Positions 28,820-37,160 of a stretch of 64,000 nucleotides of DNA are shown piece by piece. The notes under the pieces were generated by a model that did no database searches, was not told where the DNA came from, and was given only the letters and a program-made list of their open reading frames with translations. Every line of letters begins with the position of its first letter. Position 1 is the first letter of the stretch. Origin of the DNA: Mesorhizobium terrae (GTDB lineage Bacteria; Pseudomonadota; Alphaproteobacteria; Rhizobiales; Rhizobiaceae). The position numbers and the translations under genes were made by a program. The DNA lies in NCBI RefSeq assembly GCF_008727715.1, contig NZ_CP044218.1:1550001-1614000 (forward strand), in the 5' to 3' direction.

Positions 28820-29920
28820 CTAACCAACAATCCTGAGCATGTGATTGTCCCAGACATAGTCCGGCTCGCTGACGGTTTCGCCGTCCGGCTTGACGATGGC
28901 GCCGGCGCCGGTGGTGGCGAGGAAGCCGGCATGGTCGGGTGCCAGGCCGCAGACCTCGGTCAGGTTGCTGGTCTTGGTCACCTTGCCGCTCGCCGCCTCG
29001 ATGACAACGTAGGAATTGCCCTGCGGTGACGACACCGCCACCGTGCCGGTGACGGGATTGGCGGCCACCGAGCCGATATAGTTGCGGAAGCCGGTCAACA
29101 CCTCCTTCGGCATGTCGAGCAGCGCCAGTTCCTTGCCGCGCTCGGCGCGGCCAACCAGCAGCGGTTGTTCCGTCGCCGGGCCGCGGTGCTGGCAGCCGAA
29201 CCAGATCGTGCCCCCGGCATCGATGTCCATGTGGCGGATGGAAAGCTGGTGCAGGGCCGGCGGCAATTCGTGCTTCTCGATCAAGTCACCGGTGACACGG
29301 TCGACCAGCACGAAGGACGGCTTCATCGTGGCGATGTTGAGCTCCGAGCGGCCGAAATCGGGATGCGTTTCGATGCCGCCATTGGCGACCGCGATGGTGC
29401 GCCCGTCGCCGAGCAGCAGCAACTCGTGCGGACCGACGCCATAGGTCGGGAATTCGCCGACGCGCTTGAACCCGCCTTTGGCGTCGTAGACGCCGACAAC
29501 GCCGGCGGCATTGTCGAAGTCGTTCTCGGTGGCATAAAGCAACGCGCCATCGGCCGAAAAGACGCCATGGCCGAAGAAATGCCGGCCGGTCACACTGGCA
29601 ATCGTCAGCGGCTCGTTGCGGCCCTTGTGGTCGAACACCATGGCGAAGGTGCCCGGCTGGCGGGCAAACACCACGGAGCGGCCGGAGACCGGATCGAAGG
29701 TGACGTCATGGCCGCGCTCTGGCAGCGCCACTGAATGCAGAACCTTGCCGGCTTCCGAAAGCACCGCCGCGCCGAAGGAACCGTCGCGCTTGACGAAAGC
29801 CGTGGCGAAGACGGCATCGGTCTCCAGCGTCGCTGCCCAGGCCTTCGGGGCCATGACTGCAGCGAAGCCGGCGCCGGCAGCCCTCAGGAAGTCGCGGCGG
29901 TCGATGAGCGGCGTGCGCAT
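28820..29920 (-). CDS. Tat-exported DUF1513 protein
   Basis: 366-residue protein with a twin-arginine signal (DRRDFLRAAGAGFAAV followed by APKAWA), so it is folded before export and probably carries a cofactor or metal. The mature part has beta-propeller-like repeats typical of DUF1513 (FFGHGVFSADGALLYATEND; YGVGPHELLLLGDG; HQLSIRHMDID). Last gene of the iron cluster, 9 bases after the second imelysin. DUF1513 genes regularly accompany imelysin and di-heme oxidoreductase genes, so a role in periplasmic iron handling is likely but unproven. Confidence 0.85.
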   Translation of the reverse strand: MRTPLIDRRDFLRAAGAGFAAVMAPKAWAATLETDAVFATAFVKRDGSFGAAVLSEAGKVLHSVALPERGHDVTFDPVSGRSVVFARQPGTFAMVFDHKGRNEPLTIASVTGRHFFGHGVFSADGALLYATENDFDNAAGVVGVYDAKGGFKRVGEFPTYGVGPHELLLLGDGRTIAVANGGIETHPDFGRSELNIATMKPSFVLVDRVTGDLIEKHELPPALHQLSIRHMDIDAGGTIWFGCQHRGPATEQPLLVGRAERGKELALLDMPKEVLTGFRNYIGSVAANPVTGTVAVSSPQGNSYVVIEAASGKVTKTSNLTEVCGLAPDHAGFLATTGAGAIVKPDGETVSEPDYVWDNHMLRIVG

Positions 29921-29929
29921 GGCGGCCGC

Positions 29930-31012
29930 TCAGTCCCCGTCCAGCGAGGAAAAACCGGCGGTCAGGCCGAACTCGGCGGTCAGCCGGGTGCCGAAAAGGT
30001 TGGTCAGGCTGCTGGTGATCAACGCGAAGCGTTCCAGAAGCGCGCGTCGTTTGGGATCGGCCAGCACCTCGGCGATCGGCCCCTTGACCTCTTTCGCCTC
30101 GCCAACGGCGTTGCGCAACTGGATATGGATCGACTCGGCGATCCAGCGCGTGTCCTGCGGCAGCGCATCGCCGAGCTTCGAGGCCTCGAACAGCCGATCC
30201 ATGCCGTCGAGATTGGCGGCCAGCGAGGCCCCGGTCAGCTCGGAGCGCCAGAAGATCGCCTGCTTCGGCTTGTCGGCATCTGGCGTGTCGCCGTAAAATC
30301 CCTTGAGGCGCTGGTCGCGCAGCAATTCCAGCCCGTTGATGAAGACACCCAGCAATTCGGTCACCGCCTCGCCGCCATCACGGTAGAGCGGGTTGTTCGG
30401 CCCGGTGTTAGCCCATTGCGCGGCGAAGCCGTCGGGCTTTGCCCAGGCGGCGCTGACATCGGCCGCGATCGTCTCGATGTTGCCGGCGACGGCCGCGCCG
30501 AAGGCGCAACGAGAGGCGCCGTCCTTGCCGGCCAGCTTCTCGGCGTCGGTGCCATGGAGCACGAACTCCAATGCACCCAACCCCTGCATAGCGACGCTCT
30601 TGCCGGCGATCGCCACCGGGTCGGCAAGCGTGGCATCCTTGGATGCGATCGCCGCCTGCACCTGCTTCAGGCCAAGTCCCTTGCGGTCGGGCCAATACAA
30701 CATGCGTTCCAGCCGGTTGTTCTCGGCGATCGGACCGAAGCGGATGATTTCCACCGTCGACCAGGCGCCGACGACACCGGCGAATTCGGCGCGGGCCGCA
30801 TCGAGCCCTTGCTGCGAAGGCGCCGCGCACAGCGCCTTCATCGCCTTGGTGGCGGCGGCGGTGTGTTCTGCCAGCGAGGCGTAGGCCGGGCGCACGAAAC
30901 CATCGACGGCGCGGTTGATGACGTCGGCGGCCTGCACCGCCGCGGCGGCCGGTTTTACGCCGACCAGCGCCAGCGGCAGGACAAGGGCAACGGCAAGGCG
31001 CTTCAGCATCAT
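29930..31012 (-). CDS. Imelysin-like (M75) periplasmic protein, variant lacking the HxxE histidine
   Basis: 360-residue exported protein: signal peptide MMLKRLAVALVLPLALVGVKPAAAA and an imelysin/M75 helical-bundle body (FGPIAENNRLERMLYWPDRKG; IETIAADVSAAW). Where the neighbouring imelysin has GYHAVEF, this one reads GLGALEF (residues 144-150), so the family's HxxE motif has lost its histidine. The ATG at 31012 overlaps the stop of the di-heme gene (ATGA). Likely binds iron or a partner in the periplasm; protease activity is not supported. Confidence 0.84.
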   Translation of the reverse strand: MMLKRLAVALVLPLALVGVKPAAAAVQAADVINRAVDGFVRPAYASLAEHTAAATKAMKALCAAPSQQGLDAARAEFAGVVGAWSTVEIIRFGPIAENNRLERMLYWPDRKGLGLKQVQAAIASKDATLADPVAIAGKSVAMQGLGALEFVLHGTDAEKLAGKDGASRCAFGAAVAGNIETIAADVSAAWAKPDGFAAQWANTGPNNPLYRDGGEAVTELLGVFINGLELLRDQRLKGFYGDTPDADKPKQAIFWRSELTGASLAANLDGMDRLFEASKLGDALPQDTRWIAESIHIQLRNAVGEAKEVKGPIAEVLADPKRRALLERFALITSSLTNLFGTRLTAEFGLTAGFSSLDGD

Positions 31013-32628
31013 AGCGACTCCAGGAATTTGATTAGCGCGGTGCGCTCGTCGACACCCGCCACGGCAAAGCGGTCGCGCGCCTTCTTGCCTTCGCCGCCAT
31101 GCCACAGGATGGCCTCGGCCAGATTGCGGGCGCGGCCGTCATGCAGGAAGAAGGTGTAGCCGTTGACGCGCTGGGCGAGCCCGATGCCCCACAATGGCGG
31201 CGTGCGCCAATCGCTACCGCTGGCATCGCCTACGGCCTGGCCATCGGCCAGGCCCTCGCCCATGTCGTGCAGCAGGAAATCAGAGTAAGGCCAGATGAGC
31301 TGGAAAGACTGCGCCTTGTTCGGCGCGTCGCGCCGGGTGACGAATTTCGGCGTGTGGCAGGAGGCGCAACCCATGTCGTAGAAGGCCTTCTTGCCGGCCA
31401 ACACCTCGGGCGCGGCGACGTCGCGGCGCGCCGGAACCGCGAGGTTCTGCGAATAGAAGGTGACGAGGTCCATAATGGGATCCGGTGCCTCGACCGGGCC
31501 CAGCCGCTCCTGCACGCCGTTCGGCATGGCCAGGCAGGCCTTTTGCGCCGGAGTGCAATCGCCCCAATGCTGCGGCACTTCCGGCGTCGAAATGCCGATG
31601 TCGCCGGCAAACGCGTCCGCCGATTGCTGGCGGATCGACGGCGTCTGCGCCTTCCAGCCGAAACGGCCGAGCGCCAGCTTGCCGCTCAACTCGTCGCGCA
31701 CGATGTTCGGGCGGCCGGCTATGCCGTCGCCGTTGCGGTCGTCGGGATCGGCATTGGCGAGGATGTCGGCGGGATGGATCTGCTCGACCAGGCCAAGGCC
31801 TATCATCGCCGGCGTCATGCGCGGCGACAACGTCGTGTGCGGGTCCATGGGACCGTAGCCGAGACTGTCTACCGCGTAGCTCGGCTTGCGCAGCGACACC
31901 ACCGTGCCGTCGCCGAGCGTGACCGGCTGTTCGGTATAGGTGACACGCATGCGGCCTTCGCCGACGAGACCCGGGACGGCGAGTTCCTGCAATTGCTTGC
32001 CATAGACCGGGTCGGGGAAGTTCAGCACCTTGCGGTCGGCGCGCAGCGCCTTTTCCTCGTCGGTGCCGGCCTCGCGCGCCAGGCGCAGGAACATCGACGT
32101 CGTGCCCTCGTCGCCCATCGGCGGATGACCACGACCGTCTTTGAGATGGCAGTTCTGGCAGGCGCGTTCGTTGAACAGCGGCCCGAGCCCATCGGATGCC
32201 TGGGTTGAAGACGGCGACGACACCCAGACCTTGGTGAAGAAGCCATTGCCGATCTTGAAGGTGCCCTCTTCCTCGAAGGTGAGGTTGGCCGAAGATTGCG
32301 AGAAGGAATCGGCGGTGACGCGTTTCTTCGTGGTGCCGGCGCCGCCCTGCATCAGCTCGAACGCTTCCGGCTTGGAAAAGTCGGTGGTGGGTTTGGTGAT
32401 GGCCTCGACGCGCGCGCGGTCGGCAGCCGTCAGGTCGGCGCGGCTGGTGGGAAGGTCCGGCGTTTCCGGCGAGCCGGCAGCGGCCGGCAGGGTAAGAAAA
32501 ACAACCGCGCCGAGAACCGCCGGCGCGGCGATCCTGCCGCCGAGGCGACAGCCATGCCCCGCCGCGACAGCGGCGGAGGAGGCGAGCAGGAAACGCACGC
32601 GGCGCAACAAATCTATGGTGCGCCGCAT
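31009..32628 (-). CDS. Di-heme oxidoreductase family protein (DUF1111)
   Basis: 539-residue exported cytochrome-like protein. An N-terminal hydrophobic segment (about residues 34-52) serves as signal or anchor. Two heme c sites are visible, CQNCH (157-161) and CASCH (421-425). The body matches the di-heme peroxidase-like DUF1111 group (DGLGPLFNERACQNCH; TPPLWGIGLAQRVNGYTFFLHDGRARNLAEAILWHGGE, in parts). Ends inside the imelysin-variant start. In this gene neighbourhood it may oxidise or reduce iron during uptake; that is inference. Confidence 0.88.
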   Translation of the reverse strand: MRRTIDLLRRVRFLLASSAAVAAGHGCRLGGRIAAPAVLGAVVFLTLPAAAGSPETPDLPTSRADLTAADRARVEAITKPTTDFSKPEAFELMQGGAGTTKKRVTADSFSQSSANLTFEEEGTFKIGNGFFTKVWVSSPSSTQASDGLGPLFNERACQNCHLKDGRGHPPMGDEGTTSMFLRLAREAGTDEEKALRADRKVLNFPDPVYGKQLQELAVPGLVGEGRMRVTYTEQPVTLGDGTVVSLRKPSYAVDSLGYGPMDPHTTLSPRMTPAMIGLGLVEQIHPADILANADPDDRNGDGIAGRPNIVRDELSGKLALGRFGWKAQTPSIRQQSADAFAGDIGISTPEVPQHWGDCTPAQKACLAMPNGVQERLGPVEAPDPIMDLVTFYSQNLAVPARRDVAAPEVLAGKKAFYDMGCASCHTPKFVTRRDAPNKAQSFQLIWPYSDFLLHDMGEGLADGQAVGDASGSDWRTPPLWGIGLAQRVNGYTFFLHDGRARNLAEAILWHGGEGKKARDRFAVAGVDERTALIKFLESL

Positions 32629-32639
32629 ATGCGCATGTC

Positions 32640-33125
32640 CTATTCCGCTTCGTTGGCCGCGTCTGCGTTGAGCAGGCCGTATTTCTCTTCACCGATCGAG
32701 GCGAGCAGGTCGAGCTGGGTTTCGAGGAAGTCGATATGACCTTCCTCGTCGGCCAGCAGTTCCTCGAACAGCTTCATGCTGACATAGTCGCCGGCCTCGG
32801 AGCAGATCTCGCGCGACTGCTTGTAGGAAGCGCGGGCGTCATACTCACCGGCAAGGTCCGATTCCAGCACTTCCTTGACGTTCTGGCCGATGCGCAGCGG
32901 CGCCACCGACTGAAGGTTTGGATGTCCCTCCAGGAAGATGATGCGCGCAACCAGGCGGTCGGCATGTTGCATTTCCTCGATCGATTCCGCCCGCTCCTTC
33001 TTGGCGAGCTTGGTGTAGCCCCAGTCCTCCAGCAGGCGATAATGGACCCAGTACTGGTTGACGGCGCCGAGCTCGAGGAAAAGAGCCTCGTTAAGCCGCT
33101 CGATGACCTGTTTTTCGCCTTTCAT
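32640..33125 (-). CDS. bfr: Bacterioferritin
   Basis: Cytoplasmic 24-mer iron-storage protein with heme. The 161-residue sequence keeps the ferroxidase ligands (Glu18, Glu51, His54 and the EEGHID segment) and Met52, the heme ligand, in [11 protein letters not shown]. It is preceded by a Bfd gene that overlaps it by 35 bases, and followed 11 bases later by the di-heme gene, so storage and periplasmic iron genes share one transcript. Confidence 0.96.
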   Translation of the reverse strand: MKGEKQVIERLNEALFLELGAVNQYWVHYRLLEDWGYTKLAKKERAESIEEMQHADRLVARIIFLEGHPNLQSVAPLRIGQNVKEVLESDLAGEYDARASYKQSREICSEAGDYVSMKLFEELLADEEGHIDFLETQLDLLASIGEEKYGLLNADAANEAE

Positions 33126-33402
33126 GGGTTCTGCTCCCGTATTGGACGCGCAGATCTCTGACGCGATCCAGATGTGAAACGATGTCCACGCCGCCCGCCT
33201 CCGAACGAGCGTGGTAGTTTTCGGTTACCCGAATGATCGTTTCCACCACATTTGGGAAGCAGCCGCAACAGCGACCGCGCATGCGCATGGAATGATAGAC
33301 CTTGGCCGGGACAATGAGTTGCCACGGGTCCTGATCCAGCAGCTCGATGATGGCCTGCTCGATCTCCTTCTCGGTGATTATGTTGCAGTGACAGATCAAC
33401 AT
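33091..33402 (-). CDS. bfd: Bacterioferritin-associated [2Fe-2S] ferredoxin with C-terminal extension
   Basis: Electron donor that mobilises iron from bacterioferritin. The BFD domain occupies residues 1-60, with cysteines C4 and C6 (ICHC) and C45-C48 (RCCGC). Bfd proteins are usually about 65-90 residues; this one has 103, with about 40 extra basic residues (ending RRKTGHRAA) that overlap the bfr start. Start 33402 is chosen because the protein then begins MLICHCN as in relatives; a 49-residue low-complexity extension to 33549 would run into the imelysin gene. Confidence 0.88.
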   Translation of the reverse strand: MLICHCNIITEKEIEQAIIELLDQDPWQLIVPAKVYHSMRMRGRCCGCFPNVVETIIRVTENYHARSEAGGVDIVSHLDRVRDLRVQYGSRTHERRKTGHRAA

Positions 33403-33490
33403 GTCCGGTTCTGGATGGCTGGCTGCGCCCTCCGGCGCCGCGTGGCTTTCTGGGTTTTGTTTGGCGTCCGCGACGGCGGGCGCCGTCTTC

Positions 33491-34795
33491 CTACTTGAAC
33501 ACCTTGTCGGGCGAATCGAGGCTGGCGGAGCCTTCGAAGGCGATGGCATCGAGCTTCAACGTCGCCACCACGCGTTCGATCGACTTGGTCTGGTCGACCA
33601 GCGCGTCGATCGCCGCTTGCACGGTGGCGTTGCCTTCGGTGTTGCCTTCGCCGATCTGCTGGTCGTAGGCCTCGCCTGCCTCGGCGCGCGCCTTGATGGC
33701 TTCCATCTTGGCGACACTGGTGTCGAGCTTGCCGGCGAGTTCCTTGTCGAGCGCCGGGTCGGCTGCCTTGACCATGTCGGAGACCGACGGGCCGGAGACG
33801 GTCGAACCGTCGAGGCGCTTGTACTGCGCCCGATAGGCGTCGCGGATACCGATCGCGTCATAGAGATGCGAGTTGTGGGTGTTGTCCGAGAAGCAGTCGT
33901 GTTCTTCTTCCGGATCGTGCAGCAACAGGCCGAGCTTCATGCGCTGCCCGGCCATTTCACCGTAGGACAGCGAACCCATTCCGGTCAGGATCGCCGAAAC
34001 GCCGGCCTTGGGATCGCCTTCGACGAGGGTCTTGCGCGCCGCGCCGCCTTCCTTCCAGTTGCCGACCATCTCTTCCAGATCCGAGACGATAAGGCCGGAA
34101 GCCGACTTCAGATATTCGGCGCGGCGGTCGCAGTTTCCACCGGTGCAGTTCTTGATGTCGTAATCAGTGAACGGGCGGTTGCCGGCACCGGGGCCGGTGC
34201 CATTCAAGTCCTGACCCCAGAGCAGGAATTCGACGGCATGATAGCCGGTGGCGACGTTGGCCTCGATGCCGCCGGCTTCCTGCAGCGTGCTGGACAGGAA
34301 CTCGGGCGACAGCTTGGAAGCATCGACCTTCTTGCCGTTGATCTCGATCGACTTGTTGGCGATGACATTGGCCGTGTAGAGCGCGTTGGTGTCCGACTGC
34401 GTGCCGTAGCTTGCTGCGACATAGTCGATCAGGCCTTCGTCCAGCGGCCAGGAATTGACGCGGCCTTCCCAGGCATCGACGATCGGGTTGCCGAAGCGGT
34501 AGACCTCGGTCTGCTGATAGGGCACGCGAGCGGCCTTCCAGGCGTCGCGCGCGGCATTCAGCGTTTCCTGCGAGGGCTTCGCGATCAGCGCTTCGACGGC
34601 GGTATCGAGCGTCTTGGCCGTGGTCAGCGAGTCCTCGTATTTGGCCAGCGCGATGTCGGAATAGGTCTTGAGCACCGCCTTCGGGTCGGTCTCGGCCTTG
34701 GCTGGCAACGCAAAAATAGCCGTGGTCAGCGCCAGCGTGGCGGCGACCGCGGCCAGCTTGCCGCCATAGCGCACCGTCAGCTTCGTATTCTTCAT
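33491..34795 (-). CDS. Imelysin-family (M75) iron-regulated periplasmic protein
   Basis: 434-residue exported protein resembling cyanobacterial IrpA and bacterial ICMP. Signal peptide MKNTKLTVRYGGKLAAVAATLALTTAIFALPAKA (quoted for its residues 1-34 in part only by feature). The imelysin motif GYHAVEFLLWG is intact (HxxE at His186-Glu189), and a second conserved part contains the EEEHDCFSDNTHNSHLYDA loop. Lead gene of the iron cluster: a perfect Irr box lies about 300 bases upstream, and bfd starts 88 bases downstream. Confidence 0.88.
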   Translation of the reverse strand: MKNTKLTVRYGGKLAAVAATLALTTAIFALPAKAETDPKAVLKTYSDIALAKYEDSLTTAKTLDTAVEALIAKPSQETLNAARDAWKAARVPYQQTEVYRFGNPIVDAWEGRVNSWPLDEGLIDYVAASYGTQSDTNALYTANVIANKSIEINGKKVDASKLSPEFLSSTLQEAGGIEANVATGYHAVEFLLWGQDLNGTGPGAGNRPFTDYDIKNCTGGNCDRRAEYLKSASGLIVSDLEEMVGNWKEGGAARKTLVEGDPKAGVSAILTGMGSLSYGEMAGQRMKLGLLLHDPEEEHDCFSDNTHNSHLYDAIGIRDAYRAQYKRLDGSTVSGPSVSDMVKAADPALDKELAGKLDTSVAKMEAIKARAEAGEAYDQQIGEGNTEGNATVQAAIDALVDQTKSIERVVATLKLDAIAFEGSASLDSPDKVFK

Positions 34796-35266
34796 TTCAA
34801 TCGTCTCCCTCGGGACTATCAACGAATAACCGCCCGGCGCGAGCAGGAAAGCCCAGCCGACAGACGATGCAAACTGTGTGAGAAGGTCGCGCGGACGCTG
34901 CGACGCCTGTCGCAGGAAACCGACCGAAAGATCGCCGAAAGGCGCGGCGCGCGCTGAAAAACCACCGGAATGCCTCCAATCGAACGGGTTCAAGGCCCAG
35001 ACATCAAAGGAATGCGCTCGACGCGCGAGCCTCCATAAACCGACGGAACTGGCAAAAGTCAATGCAAATCGACAATAAATCCAATCAAAACAATAGTTTA
35101 GAATTATTCTAAACTAGAACGATCAAGTTTACGTCCTGACGACCGCGGCGGCGCCCACATTGACAAGCCGCTGTCCAGGGTGCGACCCCGGCATGGCCTC
35201 TTGCGGCGGAAGTGGACAATCGCCACCTGCCGGCAAGCCATAGGATCGGAGCGAAGGCGGGTTGCG
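34796..35266. other. Divergent intergenic region of the iron cluster
   Basis: 471 bases between the imelysin start (34795) and the divergent flavoprotein start (35267). Apart from the Irr box at 35095-35115 and an AT-rich stretch around 35040-35120, I see no gene, tRNA or repeat. Open frames crossing it lack ribosome sites and conserved sequence. Confidence 0.6.
35095..35115. promoter_or_regulatory. Irr box (iron control element)
   Basis: TTTAGAATTATTCTAAA (35097-35113) extended by AG/CT to a perfect 21-bp palindrome. This is the rhizobial ICE motif bound by the heme-responsive regulator Irr. It lies about 300 bases before the imelysin-bfd-bfr genes and about 150 before the divergent ferredoxin-reductase-type gene, so it may serve both directions. 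Confidence 0.88.
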
Positions 35267-36511
35267 ATGAAGAATGGAGTGGTCATTGTCGGGGCGGGCC
35301 ATGCCGGCGTGCAGGCCGCGGCCAGCCTGCGCGAGGAGGGCTACGAAGGCCCGGTCGTGCTGGTCGGCGACGAGAAGGACTGGCCTTATCACAAGCCGCC
35401 GCTGTCGAAGACCTTCATCAAGGACGGCGAGGCCAAGCCGCAGCCGCTGCGCGGCGACACCTTCTTTTCCGGCCATAACATCGATTTCCGCCCCGGCATC
35501 CGCGTCGAGCGCATCGATCTTAGCCAGCGCCGGCTCGACATTGCCGGCGGTGATGCGCTGCCCTTCGACCGGCTGATCCTGGCCACCGGCTCGCGGCCGC
35601 GGCCATTGCCCTTGCCCGGCGCCGACCTTGCCGGCGTCGTTTCGCTGCGCTCGCTGGACGATGCGCGCGCCATCCGCGACCTCAGCGCTTCGGCCAGCGA
35701 CGTCGTCATCCTCGGCGGTGGCTTCATCGGGCTGGAGATCGCCGCGACCCTTGCCGCCGGCGGGCGCAAGGTGACCGTGATGGAGGCCGCCGACCGCGTG
35801 CTCGGCCGCGCCATCGCCCCGGTCATCGCCGGCCATGTCCATGACAGGCTGGTCGGTGGCGGCGTTCGCATCCTGACCGGGACGACGGTTTCCAGACTGG
35901 AGGGCGACAACGGCCGCGTCGCCGCCGCCGTCACTTCGACCGGCGAACGGCTGCCGGCGCAGCTCGTCATCATCGGCGTCGGCGTGGTGCCCAATGTCGA
36001 GCTGGCGGAGGCTGCAGGTATTGTGACCGGCAACGGTATTCGCATCGACCAGCATATGCGCAGCTCGGTGCCCGAGGTGCTGGCCATCGGCGACGTCGCC
36101 AACTACCGCCATTGGGCGACCGGCGGCGACGTCCGGCTGGAATCGGTGCAGAACGCCACCGACCAGGCCAAGCTCGCTGCGCGTACCATCCTCGGCCACG
36201 CGGATGCCTATGCGGCGGTGCCGTGGTTCTGGTCCGACATCGGTGACATGAAGCTGCAGATGGTCGGTCTGACCGGCGGCTCCGACCAGTGCGTCGTGCT
36301 GGGCGACGCCGCCGAAAACAAGTTCTCCGTCTACCACTATGCGAATGGCCGGCTGATCGCGATCGAGTCGGTCAATCGCCCGGGCGACCACATGCTCGGC
36401 CGCAAGATGCTGGGCGCCGGTTTCTCGCCAACACCGGACGAAGTGGCAGGCGGCCCCGACGCGATGAAAGCGGCGCTGGCGGCCTTCCAGCAAAGCGAGC
36501 CGGCCGCCTAA
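35267..36511 (+). CDS. FAD-dependent ferredoxin/rubredoxin reductase-type oxidoreductase
   Basis: 414-residue two-dinucleotide-binding flavoprotein: FAD motif VVIVGAGHAGVQAAASL, KPPLSK, NAD motif VVILGGGFIGLEIAATLA, and the second FAD-binding AIGDVAN. A C-terminal reductase domain follows (PWFWSDIGDMKLQMVGL). This is the rhodocoxin/putidaredoxin/terpredoxin reductase family. The ATG at 35267 is chosen at the first conserved residues. Its partner ferredoxin is not adjacent; the shared Irr-box region suggests iron-linked expression, possibly with Bfd as partner, which is speculative. Confidence 0.88.
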   Translation: MKNGVVIVGAGHAGVQAAASLREEGYEGPVVLVGDEKDWPYHKPPLSKTFIKDGEAKPQPLRGDTFFSGHNIDFRPGIRVERIDLSQRRLDIAGGDALPFDRLILATGSRPRPLPLPGADLAGVVSLRSLDDARAIRDLSASASDVVILGGGFIGLEIAATLAAGGRKVTVMEAADRVLGRAIAPVIAGHVHDRLVGGGVRILTGTTVSRLEGDNGRVAAAVTSTGERLPAQLVIIGVGVVPNVELAEAAGIVTGNGIRIDQHMRSSVPEVLAIGDVANYRHWATGGDVRLESVQNATDQAKLAARTILGHADAYAAVPWFWSDIGDMKLQMVGLTGGSDQCVVLGDAAENKFSVYHYANGRLIAIESVNRPGDHMLGRKMLGAGFSPTPDEVAGGPDAMKAALAAFQQSEPAA

Positions 36512-36562
36512 GTCACTTCATTGCCGGGCCAAAGGCCTCGCTTGTCTCGATGCTATCCATAA

Positions 36563-37093
36563 TCAGTCGGCACCGGCCAGCACCGGTCGCCCGGCCTGCC
36601 GCCGGCGCGACGGCTCGGAACGATGGAGATGGACGGCGAGCGTGTCCCACGGCGGCGTGATGGAAAGTTGGGAAAGGATGCGTCCGACCTCACCGCGGTG
36701 ATAACCGCCATGCAAGATCACATGACCAAGCATCTCTTCGCGCGACATGCAGCCCTTGTCGCCGTCGGTGAAGACGAAGGCTAGCCGCTCGTCCAGCGAC
36801 GCCGGCGAGACGCCCGCGACATAATCGACATACCAGTGGTCCGAAGCCGCGACGGCTGCGCGCAGTTCCTGCAGCGTCGGCGTCTCCTCGCTCGCATCCG
36901 ACATATAGCCATGACGGGCATCGGTGAGATGGGCGGCGAAGATGCGGGCCACGACATGTGAATGGTCGATCAGTTTCGCCGCTTTCGCCAATTCGGTCCG
37001 ATACCGTTCCGGATCGAGTTCACCGAGCTTGTCGAACAAGTCTTCATTCGCCCAGGCCTGATAGCCGAACAGAGTCCGCAGCAACCCGCTCAT
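36563..37093 (-). CDS. DinB-family protein
   Basis: 176-residue four-helix-bundle protein of the DinB/YfiT superfamily. It begins MSGLLRTLFGYQAWANEDLF and carries the putative metal histidines in LIDHSHVVARIF and MLGHVILHGGYHRGEVGRIL. Many family members are bacillithiol/mycothiol/glutathione S-transferases or metal-dependent hydrolases; the substrate is unknown here. It is divergent from a TetR regulator across 67 bases with an inverted repeat. Confidence 0.85.
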   Translation of the reverse strand: MSGLLRTLFGYQAWANEDLFDKLGELDPERYRTELAKAAKLIDHSHVVARIFAAHLTDARHGYMSDASEETPTLQELRAAVAASDHWYVDYVAGVSPASLDERLAFVFTDGDKGCMSREEMLGHVILHGGYHRGEVGRILSQLSITPPWDTLAVHLHRSEPSRRRQAGRPVLAGAD

Positions 37094-37117
37094 GACGAGG
37101 TTCCTTTCGCTTGCAGT

Positions 37118-37144
37118 GGAATGTGAGTAACGTGTTCATATTCC
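37118..37144. promoter_or_regulatory. Candidate TetR operator between DinB-like and TetR genes
   Basis: Imperfect inverted repeat GGAATGTGA (37118-37126) / TCATATTCC (37136-37144), arms matching 8 of 9 with a 9-base spacer. It occupies the centre of the 67-base divergent gap, where a TetR autorepressor would bind. Confidence 0.5.
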
Positions 37145-37160
37145 GCCGGGAGCCGCGTTT

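Noticed and set aside
34797..35062. N-terminal extension of the lead imelysin
   Set aside because: The in-frame residues are Arg/Ser-rich and precede a clear signal peptide starting at 34795.
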